Assembly (NCBI GenBank): GCA_949740445.1
Contig: CATJIF010000016.1
Location: 1-64,000, forward strand
Direction: 5' to 3'
DNA: 64,000 bases
From: an uncultured Peptostreptococcaceae bacterium
Lineage (GTDB): Bacteria > Bacillota > Clostridia > Peptostreptococcales > Anaerovoracaceae
Positions 26,131 through 35,876 of the stretch are shown piece by piece. The notes beneath the pieces are model-generated. The model did no database searches, was not told the origin of the DNA, and saw nothing but the letters and a program-made list of their open reading frames with translations. The position numbers and the translations under genes are program-made. Position 1 is the stretch's first letter; each line of letters begins with the position of its first letter.

Positions 26131-26186
26131 AAAACAGCAGCCTGACAGCGCAAGGAGAGAGAAAAGCGCTGGGGCTGCTGTTTTTT
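26131..26186. terminator. Bidirectional terminator between msmX-type and nagB genes
   Basis: AAAACAGCAGCC pairs with GGCTGCTGTTTT, with an inner AGCGC/GCGCT stem, and T runs in both orientations. It closes the maltodextrin operon and the convergent nagB gene. Confidence 0.8.
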
Positions 26187-26931
26187 ATGGCCTGCACAGC
26201 TCTGCCGGCAAACGGCAGCAGGCGGCCGCATCGGCAACGACAGTCAGCTGCCCGTGCAGCTGTAAGATCGAGCCGGGAACAGACGGAGTGACGGGGCCTG
26301 AGAGTACGTCGCGCAGGATGGCGGCCTTGCGCTGGCCGCTGACGCACAGCACGACGCGCCGGGCCTGAAGAATGCTTTTTATCCCCATGGTAATCGCCTG
26401 CCGCGGCACCTGCGCCGCAGAATCGAAGAACCTGGCATTGGCGTCGATGGTGCTCTGGCTTAAAGCCACGCAGTGCGTGCCCTGAAGAAAGACCGGGCCC
26501 GGCTCGTTAAAGCCGATGTGGCCGTTTTCCCCAAGCCCTAAAAGCTGCATGTCGATGCCGCCCAGAGCCTCGATCAGGGCATCGTAGCGCAGAGCTTCTT
26601 CTTCGGGAGAGGGTGCCATACCGTCGGGGAGAAAGCAGCGCCCGGGCGAAAAATTAACGTGGTCGAACAGGTGCGTCTGCATGTAATAGCGATAGCTGTT
26701 CGGATTTTTTGCATCAAGCCCCACGTACTCGTCCAAGTTGACGCTTGCAGCCTGAGAAAAATCCAGATCGCCTTTCTTGTGCCAGTCGATTAACTGACGG
26801 TAAATGCCCAGGACAGTGCTGCCTGTGGCAAGGCCCAGAACGCTGTTTTCCTGCATGAGAATCTGGGCCGAGAGGAGATTTGCCGCCTTGCGGCTCATAT
26901 CGTCGTAATCCGCAGTTTTTATGAGCTTCAT
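26185..26931 (-). CDS. nagB: Glucosamine-6-phosphate deaminase
   Basis: NagB converts glucosamine 6-phosphate to fructose 6-phosphate and ammonia. The 248 residues contain LGLATGSTVLGIYR (phosphate binding), the catalytic VNLDEYVGL, and LGLGENGHIGFNEPG. It is on the minus strand, divergent from the opp operon. No nagA gene is seen in the window. Together with the PIG-L deacetylase and ROK regulator downstream of opp it may belong to amino-sugar or muropeptide recycling, but that is inference. Confidence 0.95.
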   Translation of the reverse strand: MKLIKTADYDDMSRKAANLLSAQILMQENSVLGLATGSTVLGIYRQLIDWHKKGDLDFSQAASVNLDEYVGLDAKNPNSYRYYMQTHLFDHVNFSPGRCFLPDGMAPSPEEEALRYDALIEALGGIDMQLLGLGENGHIGFNEPGPVFLQGTHCVALSQSTIDANARFFDSAAQVPRQAITMGIKSILQARRVVLCVSGQRKAAILRDVLSGPVTPSVPGSILQLHGQLTVVADAAACCRLPAELCRP

Positions 26932-27128
26932 GGAAGTGTAACTTCTCCTTTGCGCAATAAATCCTTTTACAGAATAAATACCACGATGTTAAAAATAAAT
27001 ATACCTGATAATTGCTTCGGTAAAAATAGGCATGGTATTTGAATGCGGATTTTATGAGAATATCAAAATCCACCGAAATTATACCACAAATATGCGCAAA
27101 AATCAAACTGTTTTCTGAAAATTTTGAG

Positions 27129-27157
27129 TTGACATGAAATAAAGCTGGTGCTATCAT
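27129..27157 (+). promoter_or_regulatory. Sigma-A promoter of the opp operon
   Basis: TTGACA (27129-27134), 17 bases, TATCAT (27152-27157). The leader runs about 90 bases to the oppA start. It lies in the 325-base gap between nagB and oppA; nothing else in that gap is clear. Confidence 0.75.
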
Positions 27158-27256
27158 TATTTATAACATGATGTGAATAACAGAAAATGCAAGCGCCTGT
27201 CAGAAATACATCTGCCGGTGTGCGCATCCATGTGAAACGCAGGAAAGGTGGTATCT

Positions 27257-29197
27257 ATGATGCAAATGAAGAAATTGCTTGCGCTGCTGCTTGTGCTGTC
27301 GCTGGCAGCAGGGCTGTTCGCCTGCGGAGGCGGGGGCGACGGTGAAGACAGCGAAGGGGGCGGCGATTCCCCGTATGTAGAAGATGCTACGTATCGCTAT
27401 CTCTACTCCCGCGAGGTGGGAACGCTGAACTACTTAAAAACCTCGACGACCGACGATTTTAAGGCCAGTGCCAACTTTATTGATACGCTGATCGAGTACG
27501 ACCAATACGGCATCGTACAGCCGGGGCTTGCGGAGAGCTGGACGACCAGCGACGACGGCCTGACCTGGACGTTTCACCTCAGGGAAGGCGTAAAGTGGTA
27601 CGACGATCTGGGCGAGGAGCGCGGCGAGGTAACGGCTCACGATTTTGTCTATGCCATATCGTACATATTAAATCCGGAAAACGAATCCACGACAGTAGAC
27701 AACGTGTGCAATGTCATTAAGAACGCCAGAGCGTATTACAATGGCGAGATCACGGACTTTGCGGAGGTGGGCGTCAAAGCCGAGGACGACTACACGCTGA
27801 CCTACACGCTGTCGGATCACTGCCCCTACTTTCTCTCCGTGCTGACCTATGTCTGCTTTATGCCGGCCAATCAGGAGTTTGTAGAAAGCTGCGACGGCCT
27901 GTTCGGCACATCTGCCGACACGCTTTTGTACTGCGGCGCTTACATCTGCGAAAGCTGGGAACCTCAGTCGGAATTTATCTGGACGAGAAACGATAATTAC
28001 TGGGACAGAGACAAGGTATATATCGCCAGAATCGAAGGCCGCTACAATGCAGAGGCCGATGCGCTGGCTCCGGAGATGTACAAGAGAGGCGAAATCGACG
28101 AAGCTAATATTTCCACCAGCATTCTGGACTCCTGGCTGGAAGACGAGACGACGAAGGATTCTGTGCGGCCGAATCGCCCGACCTACGACGCCATGTGGTG
28201 GTTCTTCGACTTCGACCCGCACTTCGACGAGCCCTACGACAACGAAAATTATAAGCTGGCAGTAAACAACACCGCGTGGAGAAAATCCATCGCTGCCGGA
28301 ATCGACCGCGTAAAGGCCATGGCCTGCTACGACCCCTACAACCCCGAAGTCTGCATGATGAACACCATTACGCCGCCGAACTTCGTTTCTATCGACGGAG
28401 CGGACTTTACGCAGATCGGCGCCCTGAACGCCATCAGCAACACCAATCCCTTCAACGAAGAAGAAGCGCTGAAATACAAAGAGCAGGCCGTAGAAGAGCT
28501 GACGGCTCTGGGCTGTAAATTCCCGGTGGTCGTGCCGTATTACTACCGCACCGACGAGCCCAATCAGGACTCTGTGGCGCAGGTGGTAGAACAGCAGCTG
28601 GAAGGTTTGTTGGGCTCTGATTACATCGACATGGTTCTGATTGCAGGACCGTCCACCAATTACACATCCGAAGTGAGAAAGCCGGGCAAGTACGGCTTTA
28701 TCGAAGAAGGATGGGGCCCGGATTACGCCGACCCCGAGACCTATACCGACCCCTGGGGCGTCGGCTGGTCGTACAACTGGCCCAACCACTGCACCAATCC
28801 GGAATACCTGACAGGCTACGTCTACACGCAGGAGGATTACAACGCCGGTATCATTACGGACGAGGAGGCCATTGGAAGAGCGCAGCAGATTTACGATAAG
28901 ATGGTACTGGATGCCAAGGAGGAAAAAACCGACCTGAGCCGGCGCTACGAGCTGTTTGCCGAGGCCGAGGCGTGGCTGATCGACCAGGCCTTTGTCATTC
29001 CTCTGCGGGTGCATTCCAACGGGTATGTGGCATCGAAGCTTTCCGTATTCGACGGTCAGTATTCGCCGTTTGGCGTCTGCGTCTGGAGATACAAGGGCAA
29101 GCACGTGATGCAACAGGCCATGAGCATGGAAGAGTATGGAGCGCAGTATGCGGCCTGGGAAGAGGCCAGGGCAGAGGCGCTGGAAGCCGCAAATTAA
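27257..29197 (+). CDS. Oligopeptide-type ABC transporter binding lipoprotein (OppA-like)
   Basis: A family 5 solute-binding lipoprotein of about 646 residues. The signal peptide ends with lipobox LFAC (cysteine at residue 23), followed by a glycine-rich linker. Family 5 hallmarks include the YVEDATYRYLYSREVGTLNY opening and GLAESWTTSDDGLTWTFHLR. ATG 27257 is preferred to the GTG at 27248, which lies inside the ribosome site. It is longer than most OppA proteins, which allows larger cargo; the substrate could be peptides or amino-sugar-bearing peptides. Confidence 0.9.
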   Translation: MMQMKKLLALLLVLSLAAGLFACGGGGDGEDSEGGGDSPYVEDATYRYLYSREVGTLNYLKTSTTDDFKASANFIDTLIEYDQYGIVQPGLAESWTTSDDGLTWTFHLREGVKWYDDLGEERGEVTAHDFVYAISYILNPENESTTVDNVCNVIKNARAYYNGEITDFAEVGVKAEDDYTLTYTLSDHCPYFLSVLTYVCFMPANQEFVESCDGLFGTSADTLLYCGAYICESWEPQSEFIWTRNDNYWDRDKVYIARIEGRYNAEADALAPEMYKRGEIDEANISTSILDSWLEDETTKDSVRPNRPTYDAMWWFFDFDPHFDEPYDNENYKLAVNNTAWRKSIAAGIDRVKAMACYDPYNPEVCMMNTITPPNFVSIDGADFTQIGALNAISNTNPFNEEEALKYKEQAVEELTALGCKFPVVVPYYYRTDEPNQDSVAQVVEQQLEGLLGSDYIDMVLIAGPSTNYTSEVRKPGKYGFIEEGWGPDYADPETYTDPWGVGWSYNWPNHCTNPEYLTGYVYTQEDYNAGIITDEEAIGRAQQIYDKMVLDAKEEKTDLSRRYELFAEAEAWLIDQAFVIPLRVHSNGYVASKLSVFDGQYSPFGVCVWRYKGKHVMQQAMSMEEYGAQYAAWEEARAEALEAAN

Positions 29198-29218
29198 AAC
29201 GGGACGGCACATGCTGAA

Positions 29219-29254
29219 TGCGGCGGGCTGCAGGCCGTGCAGTCCGCCGCTTTT
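29219..29254 (+). terminator. Hairpin/attenuator between oppA and oppB
   Basis: GCGGCGG-GCTGC pairs with GTGCAG-TCCGCCGC, followed by TTTTC. The short T run suggests partial termination that keeps the binding protein more abundant than the permeases. Confidence 0.65.
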
Positions 29255-29306
29255 CATGCGCGGGCCGGCTCCTGCAAAGAAGCTGCCGTTAGTCAGTGGA
29301 GGACTT

Positions 29307-30251
29307 ATGCTGAAATATACAATCAGGCGCCTGCTGGGGGCGCTGCTCAGCCTTTTTATTATCGTATCCGTCATCTTTGTCCTGCTGCGGTTTATGCCGA
29401 TGGAAGGATTTTTAGGTGCGGGCTACGAAAAGATGAGCGAGGATACCGTACAGTCGCTGCTGGCGGAAAAGGGGCTGCTGGACCCCATACCGGTGCAGCT
29501 GTTTCACTTCTATAAAAACCTGTTTCAGGGGGATCTGGGAACTTCCTGGGTATACCGCGCAGGCTATCCGATTTCCAAAATACTGGCCTCAAAAATCCCG
29601 GTATCGCTCCGGCTGGGGCTTTTGTCGCAGGCCCTTGCCATTGCGGTGGGCATTCCTCTGGGGGCCCTGATGGCCCACGCGCGGGGAAAAATCTGGGATA
29701 AGCTGGGAACTGGCTTTATCGTGTTGGTGGAAGCTCTGCCCGCTGCGATTTACCATTTGTTTTTGCAGCTGTATGGAACCAGCCTCCTCTCCCTGCCCTT
29801 AGTATTCAGCAAGAGCAATCCTGTAAGCCTGCTTTTGCCGGTGATTTCCGTTTCGTTAGGAAGCATCGCCGGCTACGCGCTCTGGATGCGGCGCTACATG
29901 CTGGACAACATGAATATGGATTACGTAAAGCTGGCGCAGGCCAAGGGCGTCAGCGGGCGCGACATTATGATGAAGCACGTATTCCGCAACGCGTTCGTTC
30001 CTATGGCGCAGTTTTTACCCGGGTCGATTCTGACGACGATCATCGGCTCGATTTACGTAGAACACCTCTATTCCATTCCGGGCACCGGCGGGCTTTTAAT
30101 CGACGTAATTCAGCGCCAGGACAACGCCATGGTGCAGGTGCTGGTGCTCTTGTATTCTGCCATAGGCATCGCGGGCATGTTTCTGGGCGATTTCTTTATG
30201 GGATTGCTGGACCCCCGCATTCAGCTGGTAAAGGGGGAAAACAACAGATGA
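29307..30251 (+). CDS. Opp-type ABC permease (OppB-like)
   Basis: A 314-residue membrane permease beginning MLKYTIRRLLGALLSLFIIV, typical of OppB/DppB. It has about six helices and a large extracytoplasmic loop after the first. The conserved late motif KHVFRNAFVPM is the ATPase-contact region. ATG 29307 follows GTGGAGGAC. The stop overlaps the next gene as ATGA. Confidence 0.92.
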   Translation: MLKYTIRRLLGALLSLFIIVSVIFVLLRFMPMEGFLGAGYEKMSEDTVQSLLAEKGLLDPIPVQLFHFYKNLFQGDLGTSWVYRAGYPISKILASKIPVSLRLGLLSQALAIAVGIPLGALMAHARGKIWDKLGTGFIVLVEALPAAIYHLFLQLYGTSLLSLPLVFSKSNPVSLLLPVISVSLGSIAGYALWMRRYMLDNMNMDYVKLAQAKGVSGRDIMMKHVFRNAFVPMAQFLPGSILTTIIGSIYVEHLYSIPGTGGLLIDVIQRQDNAMVQVLVLLYSAIGIAGMFLGDFFMGLLDPRIQLVKGENNR

Positions 30252-31321
30252 GAACAGGGTGGAAGTGGAATTTTCTCTGCCGCAAAATCGAAGCGCTAGA
30301 AGAGAATATGAAAAATGGATTGGAGATGGAGAAGAACGGCGGCCCGCAAAGGGATGTGCCCGAGCTGACCCGAGAGCAGATAGAAGCCATTCCGCAGCAG
30401 CTATTTACGCCGGCAAGCTTTAACGAGGAAGAAGCGGAAAAGATTTCGTATTCCAATTATTCCTACTGGGCGAGCACCCTGAAAAACTTCTGGAAAAACA
30501 AGGCGGCTGCCGTTTTAATCGTGGCGCTGGCGCTGCTGATTGCCTTTACTGTCATACAGCCTTATCTGCCAGGCCAGCGTCCGGCGACGCTGATTAACAA
30601 CGACCCTGATACGGGAATGCACCTGCGGAATCTGCCGCCGGATGGCGAATACTGGTTTGGCACCAATGACATCGGGCAGGACCTTTGGGCCAGAATCTGG
30701 GCCGGAACCCGCACTTCGCTCTTTATCGGCGTGGTGGTGGCGCTGTCGGATCTGATCGCCGGCATGATTTTAGGGCTGGTCTGGGGATATGTGCGAAAGG
30801 TGGACCGGCTCTTTACGGAAGCTTACAATATCATCAGTAACATTCCGCAGACCTTGATTCTGATTTTGGTCTCTTATATCCTGAGGCCCAGCCTGTCCAC
30901 GATTATCATATCCATGTGCATGGTCGGCTGGCTTGCCATGGCGCGCTTTGTGCGCAACCAGGTCATCTTCGTGCGCGACCGGGATTTCAACCTGGCATCC
31001 CGCTGCCTGGGCACTTCTACGTTTAAGATCATTTGCAGAAACCTGATTCCGCAGATGGTATCGGTGGTATCGCTGCAGACGGTACTGGCCATCCCCGGGG
31101 CCATGGGCGACGAGGTCTTTCTCACCTACATCGGCCTGGGGCTTCCGGTGGCCATTCCCTCGCTTGGAAATTTAGTCAACGATGGCCGCGTGCTGATGAT
31201 GTCGCCGCAGCTGCGCTATCAGCTGATTTTTCCGGCAGCGGTCATCGGATTTATCACCATCGCTTTTTATGTGATTGGAAACGCCTTTGCCGATGCGTCC
31301 GATCCGAAAAATCACGTATAG
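30248..31321 (+). CDS. Opp-type ABC permease (OppC-like)
   Basis: A 357-residue permease of the OppC type. A charged N-terminal tail of about 75 residues precedes the first helix (AAAVLIVALALLIAFTVI). The motif GTNDIGQDLWARIWAGTRTS is strongly conserved in this family. ATG 30248 overlaps the previous stop; ATG 30308 is a possible internal start with its own GAAGAG. Confidence 0.92.
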   Translation: MRTGWKWNFLCRKIEALEENMKNGLEMEKNGGPQRDVPELTREQIEAIPQQLFTPASFNEEEAEKISYSNYSYWASTLKNFWKNKAAAVLIVALALLIAFTVIQPYLPGQRPATLINNDPDTGMHLRNLPPDGEYWFGTNDIGQDLWARIWAGTRTSLFIGVVVALSDLIAGMILGLVWGYVRKVDRLFTEAYNIISNIPQTLILILVSYILRPSLSTIIISMCMVGWLAMARFVRNQVIFVRDRDFNLASRCLGTSTFKIICRNLIPQMVSVVSLQTVLAIPGAMGDEVFLTYIGLGLPVAIPSLGNLVNDGRVLMMSPQLRYQLIFPAAVIGFITIAFYVIGNAFADASDPKNHV

Positions 31322-31333
31322 GAGGTGCCGGCT

Positions 31334-32461
31334 GTGGGACAAAAAACTGACGCTGCAAAAAATGATACCATAAAAAATGATGCGTTACAAAATGACGCCG
31401 TAATCTCCGTGCGCGACTTAAACGTAAAATTTCACCTCCGCGGCCAGCGGCTGCACGCGCTTCGCGGCATATCTTTAGATATCCATCAGGGAGAAAGCCT
31501 GGCTATCGTGGGCGAATCCGGCTCGGGAAAATCGGTGTTCATCAAGAATTTTATAGGCCTTTTGGATAAGAACGGCTGGATCGACAGCGGCGAAATCTGG
31601 TTTGCGGGGCAGGATCTGGCAAAGCTGAAAGACGAGAAGGTCTGGCGCAAAATACGCGGCGGAAAAATCGCCATGGTAATGCAAGACCCCATGACCAGCC
31701 TGAATCCCTTAAAGACCATCGGATGGCAGATTGCAGAGGCCCTGAAGCTCCACCAGGGGCTTGCAGGCGAGGCCGCGAAAAACAAAACGGCGGAACTGTT
31801 GAGCGATGTGGGGATTTCCCTTCCGGAAACGCGGATGAAGCAGTACCCCCACGAGTTTTCCGGCGGCATGCGCCAGCGCGTCGTTATCGCTATCGCTTTG
31901 GCCTGCAATCCGGAAATTCTCATCTGCGACGAGCCCACCACAGCACTGGATGTTACCATCCAGGCGCAGATTCTACAGCTGCTTAAGGACCTGAAGGAAA
32001 AACACCATCTGACGACGATCTACATTACCCACGACCTGGGCGTGGTAGCCAACGTGGCCGACCGCATTGCCGTCATGTACGCGGGAGATGTAATCGAGGT
32101 GGGAACCTGCGAGGAGATCTTCTTTCAGCCAAAGCATCCCTATACCTGGTCGCTGCTCAGCTCCCTGCCCCAACTGGCTGCCGGAGAGGAGGAGCTGTAC
32201 TGCATTTCGGGAACGCCACCCAATCTCTTTCAGACGATTCAAGGCGATGCTTTTGCGCCGAGAAATCCCTGGGCGCTGCAGGTGGATTTTCTCTACCGGC
32301 CCCCGTATTTTGAGGTGAGCCCTACGCACAAAGCAAAGACCTGGCTGTTAGACCCGCGGGCGCCGAAAATAGAGCCGCCCGCCGCCATTCGCCGCATGAT
32401 GGAGCTGGGAAAGCAGCCGCAGGCCAGGGCGGGGAGAAAGGAGAGCGCAGATGCAAAATGA
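31334..32461 (+). CDS. Opp-type ATPase (OppD-like)
   Basis: An ABC ATPase of about 375 residues with Walker A GESGSGKS, signature FSGGMRQR and Walker [12 protein letters not shown], and the C-terminal oligopeptide/dipeptide domain. GTG 31334 is chosen because GGAGGTG lies just ahead; an earlier GTG is part of that site. The N-terminus has three near-repeats ([13 protein letters not shown]), coded by an A-rich stretch before the usual first strand. Confidence 0.93.
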   Translation: MGQKTDAAKNDTIKNDALQNDAVISVRDLNVKFHLRGQRLHALRGISLDIHQGESLAIVGESGSGKSVFIKNFIGLLDKNGWIDSGEIWFAGQDLAKLKDEKVWRKIRGGKIAMVMQDPMTSLNPLKTIGWQIAEALKLHQGLAGEAAKNKTAELLSDVGISLPETRMKQYPHEFSGGMRQRVVIAIALACNPEILICDEPTTALDVTIQAQILQLLKDLKEKHHLTTIYITHDLGVVANVADRIAVMYAGDVIEVGTCEEIFFQPKHPYTWSLLSSLPQLAAGEEELYCISGTPPNLFQTIQGDAFAPRNPWALQVDFLYRPPYFEVSPTHKAKTWLLDPRAPKIEPPAAIRRMMELGKQPQARAGRKESADAK

Positions 32462-33392
32462 GAGGCGAAACGTGCTGCTGGATGTACGAAATCTCAGCAT
32501 CACCTTCGGCAGAGGCACCAAGACATTCAAAGCCGTAGATAACGTGAGCTTTCACATTTATAAGGGTGAAACCTTCGGCCTGGTGGGGGAATCCGGTTCG
32601 GGAAAGACCACCATCGGCAGGGCCATCTTGCGCATCCATCCCACCAGTGGGGGCGATGTCTTATATAAAGGCAAGAAAATCAACGGCAAGCTGAGCCGCG
32701 CCGAGGATTACGAGGTCATACGGCACATGCAGATGATCTTCCAGGACCCTATGGCCAGCTTAAACGAGCGGGCCAAGGTCAGCGATATTATAGCGGAAGG
32801 ACTGATGAACCTGCAGCCGGACTTATCTGCAAAAGAGAAAAAGCGCCGGGTGGAAGAAGCGCTGCTATCGGTGGGGCTGCTTCCTGAGTTTTCCAGCCGG
32901 TTTCCCCACGAATTTTCCGGCGGCCAGCGTCAGCGCATCGGCATCGCCCGCTGCCTGATTATGAATCCGGAATTTATCGTTGCGGACGAACCGATTTCCG
33001 CCCTGGATGTGTCGATCCGGGCCCAGGTGTTAAATCTGCTGCTTCGCTTTCAGAAAGAACGGGGGCTGACCTATCTCTTTATCGCTCACGATTTGTCGGT
33101 GGTCCGTTTCGTAGCCAGCCGGGTGGCGGTGATCCACAAGGGCGTAATCGTGGAGATGGCAAACACCGAACAGCTGTTTTCCCGGCCGCTGCATCCGTAT
33201 ACGAAGGCGCTGCTGTCGGCAGTTCCCATTCCCAATCCGCTGCTTGAGAAAAAGAAAGAGTTGCTCATCTACGACCCTTCGTGTCATAATTATGAGAGCG
33301 AGGCCCCACAGTGGACAGAGATCGAGCCGGAGCACTTTATATGGGCCAACCGGCCGGAGCTCGCACAGTATCGGAAGGCGCTGGATCTTTGA
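32451..33392 (+). CDS. Opp-type ATPase (OppF-like)
   Basis: The second ATPase of the transporter, 313 residues, with Walker [10 protein letters not shown], signature FSGGQRQR and Walker [13 protein letters not shown]. It overlaps the oppD-like gene by 11 bases in another frame, normal for this pair. The C-terminal oligopeptide domain includes [16 protein letters not shown]. Confidence 0.93.
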   Translation: MQNERRNVLLDVRNLSITFGRGTKTFKAVDNVSFHIYKGETFGLVGESGSGKTTIGRAILRIHPTSGGDVLYKGKKINGKLSRAEDYEVIRHMQMIFQDPMASLNERAKVSDIIAEGLMNLQPDLSAKEKKRRVEEALLSVGLLPEFSSRFPHEFSGGQRQRIGIARCLIMNPEFIVADEPISALDVSIRAQVLNLLLRFQKERGLTYLFIAHDLSVVRFVASRVAVIHKGVIVEMANTEQLFSRPLHPYTKALLSAVPIPNPLLEKKKELLIYDPSCHNYESEAPQWTEIEPEHFIWANRPELAQYRKALDL

Positions 33393-33513
33393 AGGAAAGC
33401 CGCAGGTTTGGGGCGGAGCGCCAGGATGCCCACTTGCCGCAGAGAAATGGGCTTGCCAAAAGAGCATGTCGAGCAGGATAAAACACGCGATAAGGAGCAA
33501 AGGATTGAATACC

Positions 33514-34701
33514 ATGAAGCAGCAATCGGATTTGAAATATCACAACCGCATGAAGGTCTACCGCCAGATCTGCGACTGCGGACCGATTTCGCGCGCGCAG
33601 CTGGCAAAGCTGACGGGGCTCAGCGCCACCAGCATGACGCGCATGATCGCTGGGCTGACGGAGCTTGGCATGGTGCGCGAGAGCGCGCAGCGCAGCCTGT
33701 CTTCTGACGCCCACGGGATGGGCCGGCCATCGGTGATGCTGGAAACCTGCGCCGATAAGGCGTACAGCCTGAACGTGGACCTTGAAGCCAGCTGCCTTCG
33801 GGCGGCGCTGATGGATCTGGCGCATCACTTCGTCGTCTACCGGGAGCTGTCCATTGCGCCGAAGGGCGATTCGTTTTCCGATGTGGCGCTGAAAATCCAG
33901 GCTGTTTTTTTAGAAATGCTGCAGCAAGCGCGCATTGCGAAAGAAGAGATCAAATGCTGCGGCCTGACGCTGGGCGCCCACGTGGATGTCGCTGGCGAGC
34001 GGATTATCGCCTCCAGCCAGTTCCGCTGGTATGAGGAGGATGCGGCAAAGGAACTGGGCGAGCTGCTGCAGATGCCGGTCATCGTGGAAAACGACTGTAA
34101 AGCAGCCCTTTACGGCGAGCGTTTTCTCCTGGCGGCAAAAGAGGAGCCGCTCAACCACTTGGCGTATCTGGAGCTGGGAACCGACGGCGTCGGCGGAGCT
34201 GTTATCGTGGACGGCAGGCTGCTGCGGGGCTCGCGCAACGCGGCCGGGGAAATCGGCCACATTACGGTTTTGCCTGAAGGGGAAATCTGCAACTGCGGCC
34301 GCCGCGGCTGCTTTGAAACAGTGCTGACAGAGAAATTTATTTTAAAGCGGGCCCAGGCCATCAACGCGGGCTGTCAGACGATAGATGATGTAATGGATGC
34401 AATGCGCAGAGAAGATGCGAGGATCGTTCCGCTGATGGAAGAGCTGGGGGACTATATCGCCATTGCTATCAACGATATTTCCTGCGCCTACAATCCGGAA
34501 ATGGTGATTTTAAACGGGCCGGTGATTCAGAAAAACGCCACAAGCTTAAGCTACGTGCGCAGGCATCTGGCAAACCGGCTGATGAAATCCGTGCAGCCGC
34601 ACCTGATCGTGGATGTAGCGCGAATGGGTGCTAACGCCAGCCTCTACGGCATTGGCTGCCTGGCGACAGAAAAAATCATCGCCGGGCTTTTAAGGGGATA
34701 A
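33514..34701 (+). CDS. ROK-family transcriptional regulator
   Basis: A NagC/XylR-type regulator of about 395 residues. An N-terminal winged helix-turn-helix (about 15-65: CGPISRAQLAKLTGLSATSM) precedes a ROK sugar-kinase-like domain. The zinc motif reads IGHITV followed by CNCGRRGCFE. The start could be TTG 33505, seven bases after AAGGAG, or ATG 33514. It lies after the opp genes and before the PIG-L deacetylase. An amino sugar such as N-acetylglucosamine is a plausible effector because NagC belongs to this family and nagB lies nearby. Confidence 0.88.
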   Translation: MKQQSDLKYHNRMKVYRQICDCGPISRAQLAKLTGLSATSMTRMIAGLTELGMVRESAQRSLSSDAHGMGRPSVMLETCADKAYSLNVDLEASCLRAALMDLAHHFVVYRELSIAPKGDSFSDVALKIQAVFLEMLQQARIAKEEIKCCGLTLGAHVDVAGERIIASSQFRWYEEDAAKELGELLQMPVIVENDCKAALYGERFLLAAKEEPLNHLAYLELGTDGVGGAVIVDGRLLRGSRNAAGEIGHITVLPEGEICNCGRRGCFETVLTEKFILKRAQAINAGCQTIDDVMDAMRREDARIVPLMEELGDYIAIAINDISCAYNPEMVILNGPVIQKNATSLSYVRRHLANRLMKSVQPHLIVDVARMGANASLYGIGCLATEKIIAGLLRG

Positions 34702-34781
34702 CCGCGGTCTGCACAAGCGATTTTAGCTGGCTGCTGCAAGGCGGCAGGTGCGCAGACCATGTGCAAGAAAGGAAGGGACGT

Positions 34782-35600
34782 ATGAGAGAAACACCATATA
34801 AAATTTTGAGCATTGGCGCACATCCAGACGATGCAGATACCAGCGCCGGAGGGTTGTTGCTAAAGCTGCACAGGCAAGGGTGGCAGGTGCGGATGCTGTC
34901 GCTGACCGATGGCAGCGCCGGCATGTACGATGCGGCGCGCTGCGGTATGGAATTGGCAGAGATACGGCGGGCAGAGGCGCAAAAGAGCGGATGCCTGCTG
35001 GAGGGGCGCTACGATGTCTGGGACATTCCCGACGGGCATCTGACGGCCAGCCTGGAGTACAGACAGCGGCTGATCCGCTATATTCGGGAGTTTCAGCCCG
35101 ATGTAATCGTAACCAACCGGCCGGGAGATTACCATCCAGATCACAGAAACACGGCGGTTTTGGTAGCGGATGCTTCCTATCTTCTGACGATTCCCTACGT
35201 GTGCAGCGATACACCGTCCATGGATTTTGTTCCGGTGATTTTGTATTGGTCCGACGGATTCCAGCGGCCCTATCCCTGCAAACCCGATGTGATCGTGCCC
35301 TTTGACGGCCTGGAGGAAGAACGGCTTCAACTGGCCTGCTGCCACGAATCCCAGTATTTCGACTGGATGTACTGGCCGGACCGCATGGAGCACAGGCACT
35401 GGCCACGGCAGCAGCAGATACAGGAGCTGAGAGAGCGCTACCTGCGGCGGGCGAAAAAGGACAGGGCCGAGGTGGGAGAAGAGCTGCTGCGGCGGTTTGG
35501 AAGCGAAGCTGCGGTGAGGATTCAGGCGGTAGAATACTACGAAATCTGTGAATTTGGCAGCGCGCTGCCCGACGAGCTGCGGGCGGTGATGGAAGGATAA
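34782..35600 (+). CDS. PIG-L/LmbE-family deacetylase
   Basis: A 272-residue zinc deacetylase of the PIG-L family, whose members remove acetyl groups from N-acetylglucosamine-containing molecules. The N-terminal motif IGAHPDDADTSAGG supplies the His and Asp zinc ligands and the catalytic Asp, and YHPDHRNTA gives the second histidine cluster. ATG 34782 follows AAGGAAGGG. The last codons are part of a 36-bp sequence repeated at 37653-37688. The substrate is unknown; the location behind opp and ROK suggests an imported GlcNAc compound. Confidence 0.88.
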   Translation: MRETPYKILSIGAHPDDADTSAGGLLLKLHRQGWQVRMLSLTDGSAGMYDAARCGMELAEIRRAEAQKSGCLLEGRYDVWDIPDGHLTASLEYRQRLIRYIREFQPDVIVTNRPGDYHPDHRNTAVLVADASYLLTIPYVCSDTPSMDFVPVILYWSDGFQRPYPCKPDVIVPFDGLEEERLQLACCHESQYFDWMYWPDRMEHRHWPRQQQIQELRERYLRRAKKDRAEVGEELLRRFGSEAAVRIQAVEYYEICEFGSALPDELRAVMEG

Positions 35601-35613
35601 CAAAAAGGCGGCG
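35578..35613. repeat. Left copy of a perfect 36-bp direct repeat
   Basis: Identical over 36 bases to 37653-37688. This copy is in place: it covers the last codons and stop of the PIG-L gene and the start of its terminator. Confidence 0.95.
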
Positions 35614-35645
35614 GTTTTCTGTCTGAGGCAGAGCCGCCGTTTTTG
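35603..35645 (+). terminator. Terminator of the PIG-L gene
   Basis: GGCGGCGG with CCGCCG, an inner CTG/CAG pair, and TTTTT afterwards, starting a few bases after the stop. Confidence 0.8.
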
Positions 35646-35815
35646 TATACATTGCTTGTACCTTCCATATCTATCTCTTGATTGTTTTTATTCCGATAAT
35701 ACCATACCAGCAGTCTTTTGCCTCGTTTTCCGCAGCATCGCAGTTTTTCCTACCTGGTTTGGGCGAATTGCATTTAATGTATTCCTGTTTAGAGCAAAAT
35801 TTCTTTCAAAAAACA

Positions 35816-35841
35816 TCAACACTTGGATACTGCCGTTCGTC
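35816..35841 (+). promoter_or_regulatory. Candidate ECF-type promoter of the sigma factor gene
   Basis: TCAAC (35816-35820), 17 bases, CGTC (35838-35841). An AAC-type -35 and CGTC -10 are typical of extracytoplasmic-function sigma promoters, which are often autoregulated. The gene starts 36 bases downstream. The match is short and could be chance. Confidence 0.4.
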
Positions 35842-35876
35842 TTATAAGTAAAAGCCAGGACAAAGGAGAGCCTCGC

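Noticed and set aside
27668-29374. A 568-codon open frame on the minus strand across oppA
   Set aside because: The plus strand encodes a full solute-binding protein with lipobox; the antisense frame shows no domain and is a shadow.
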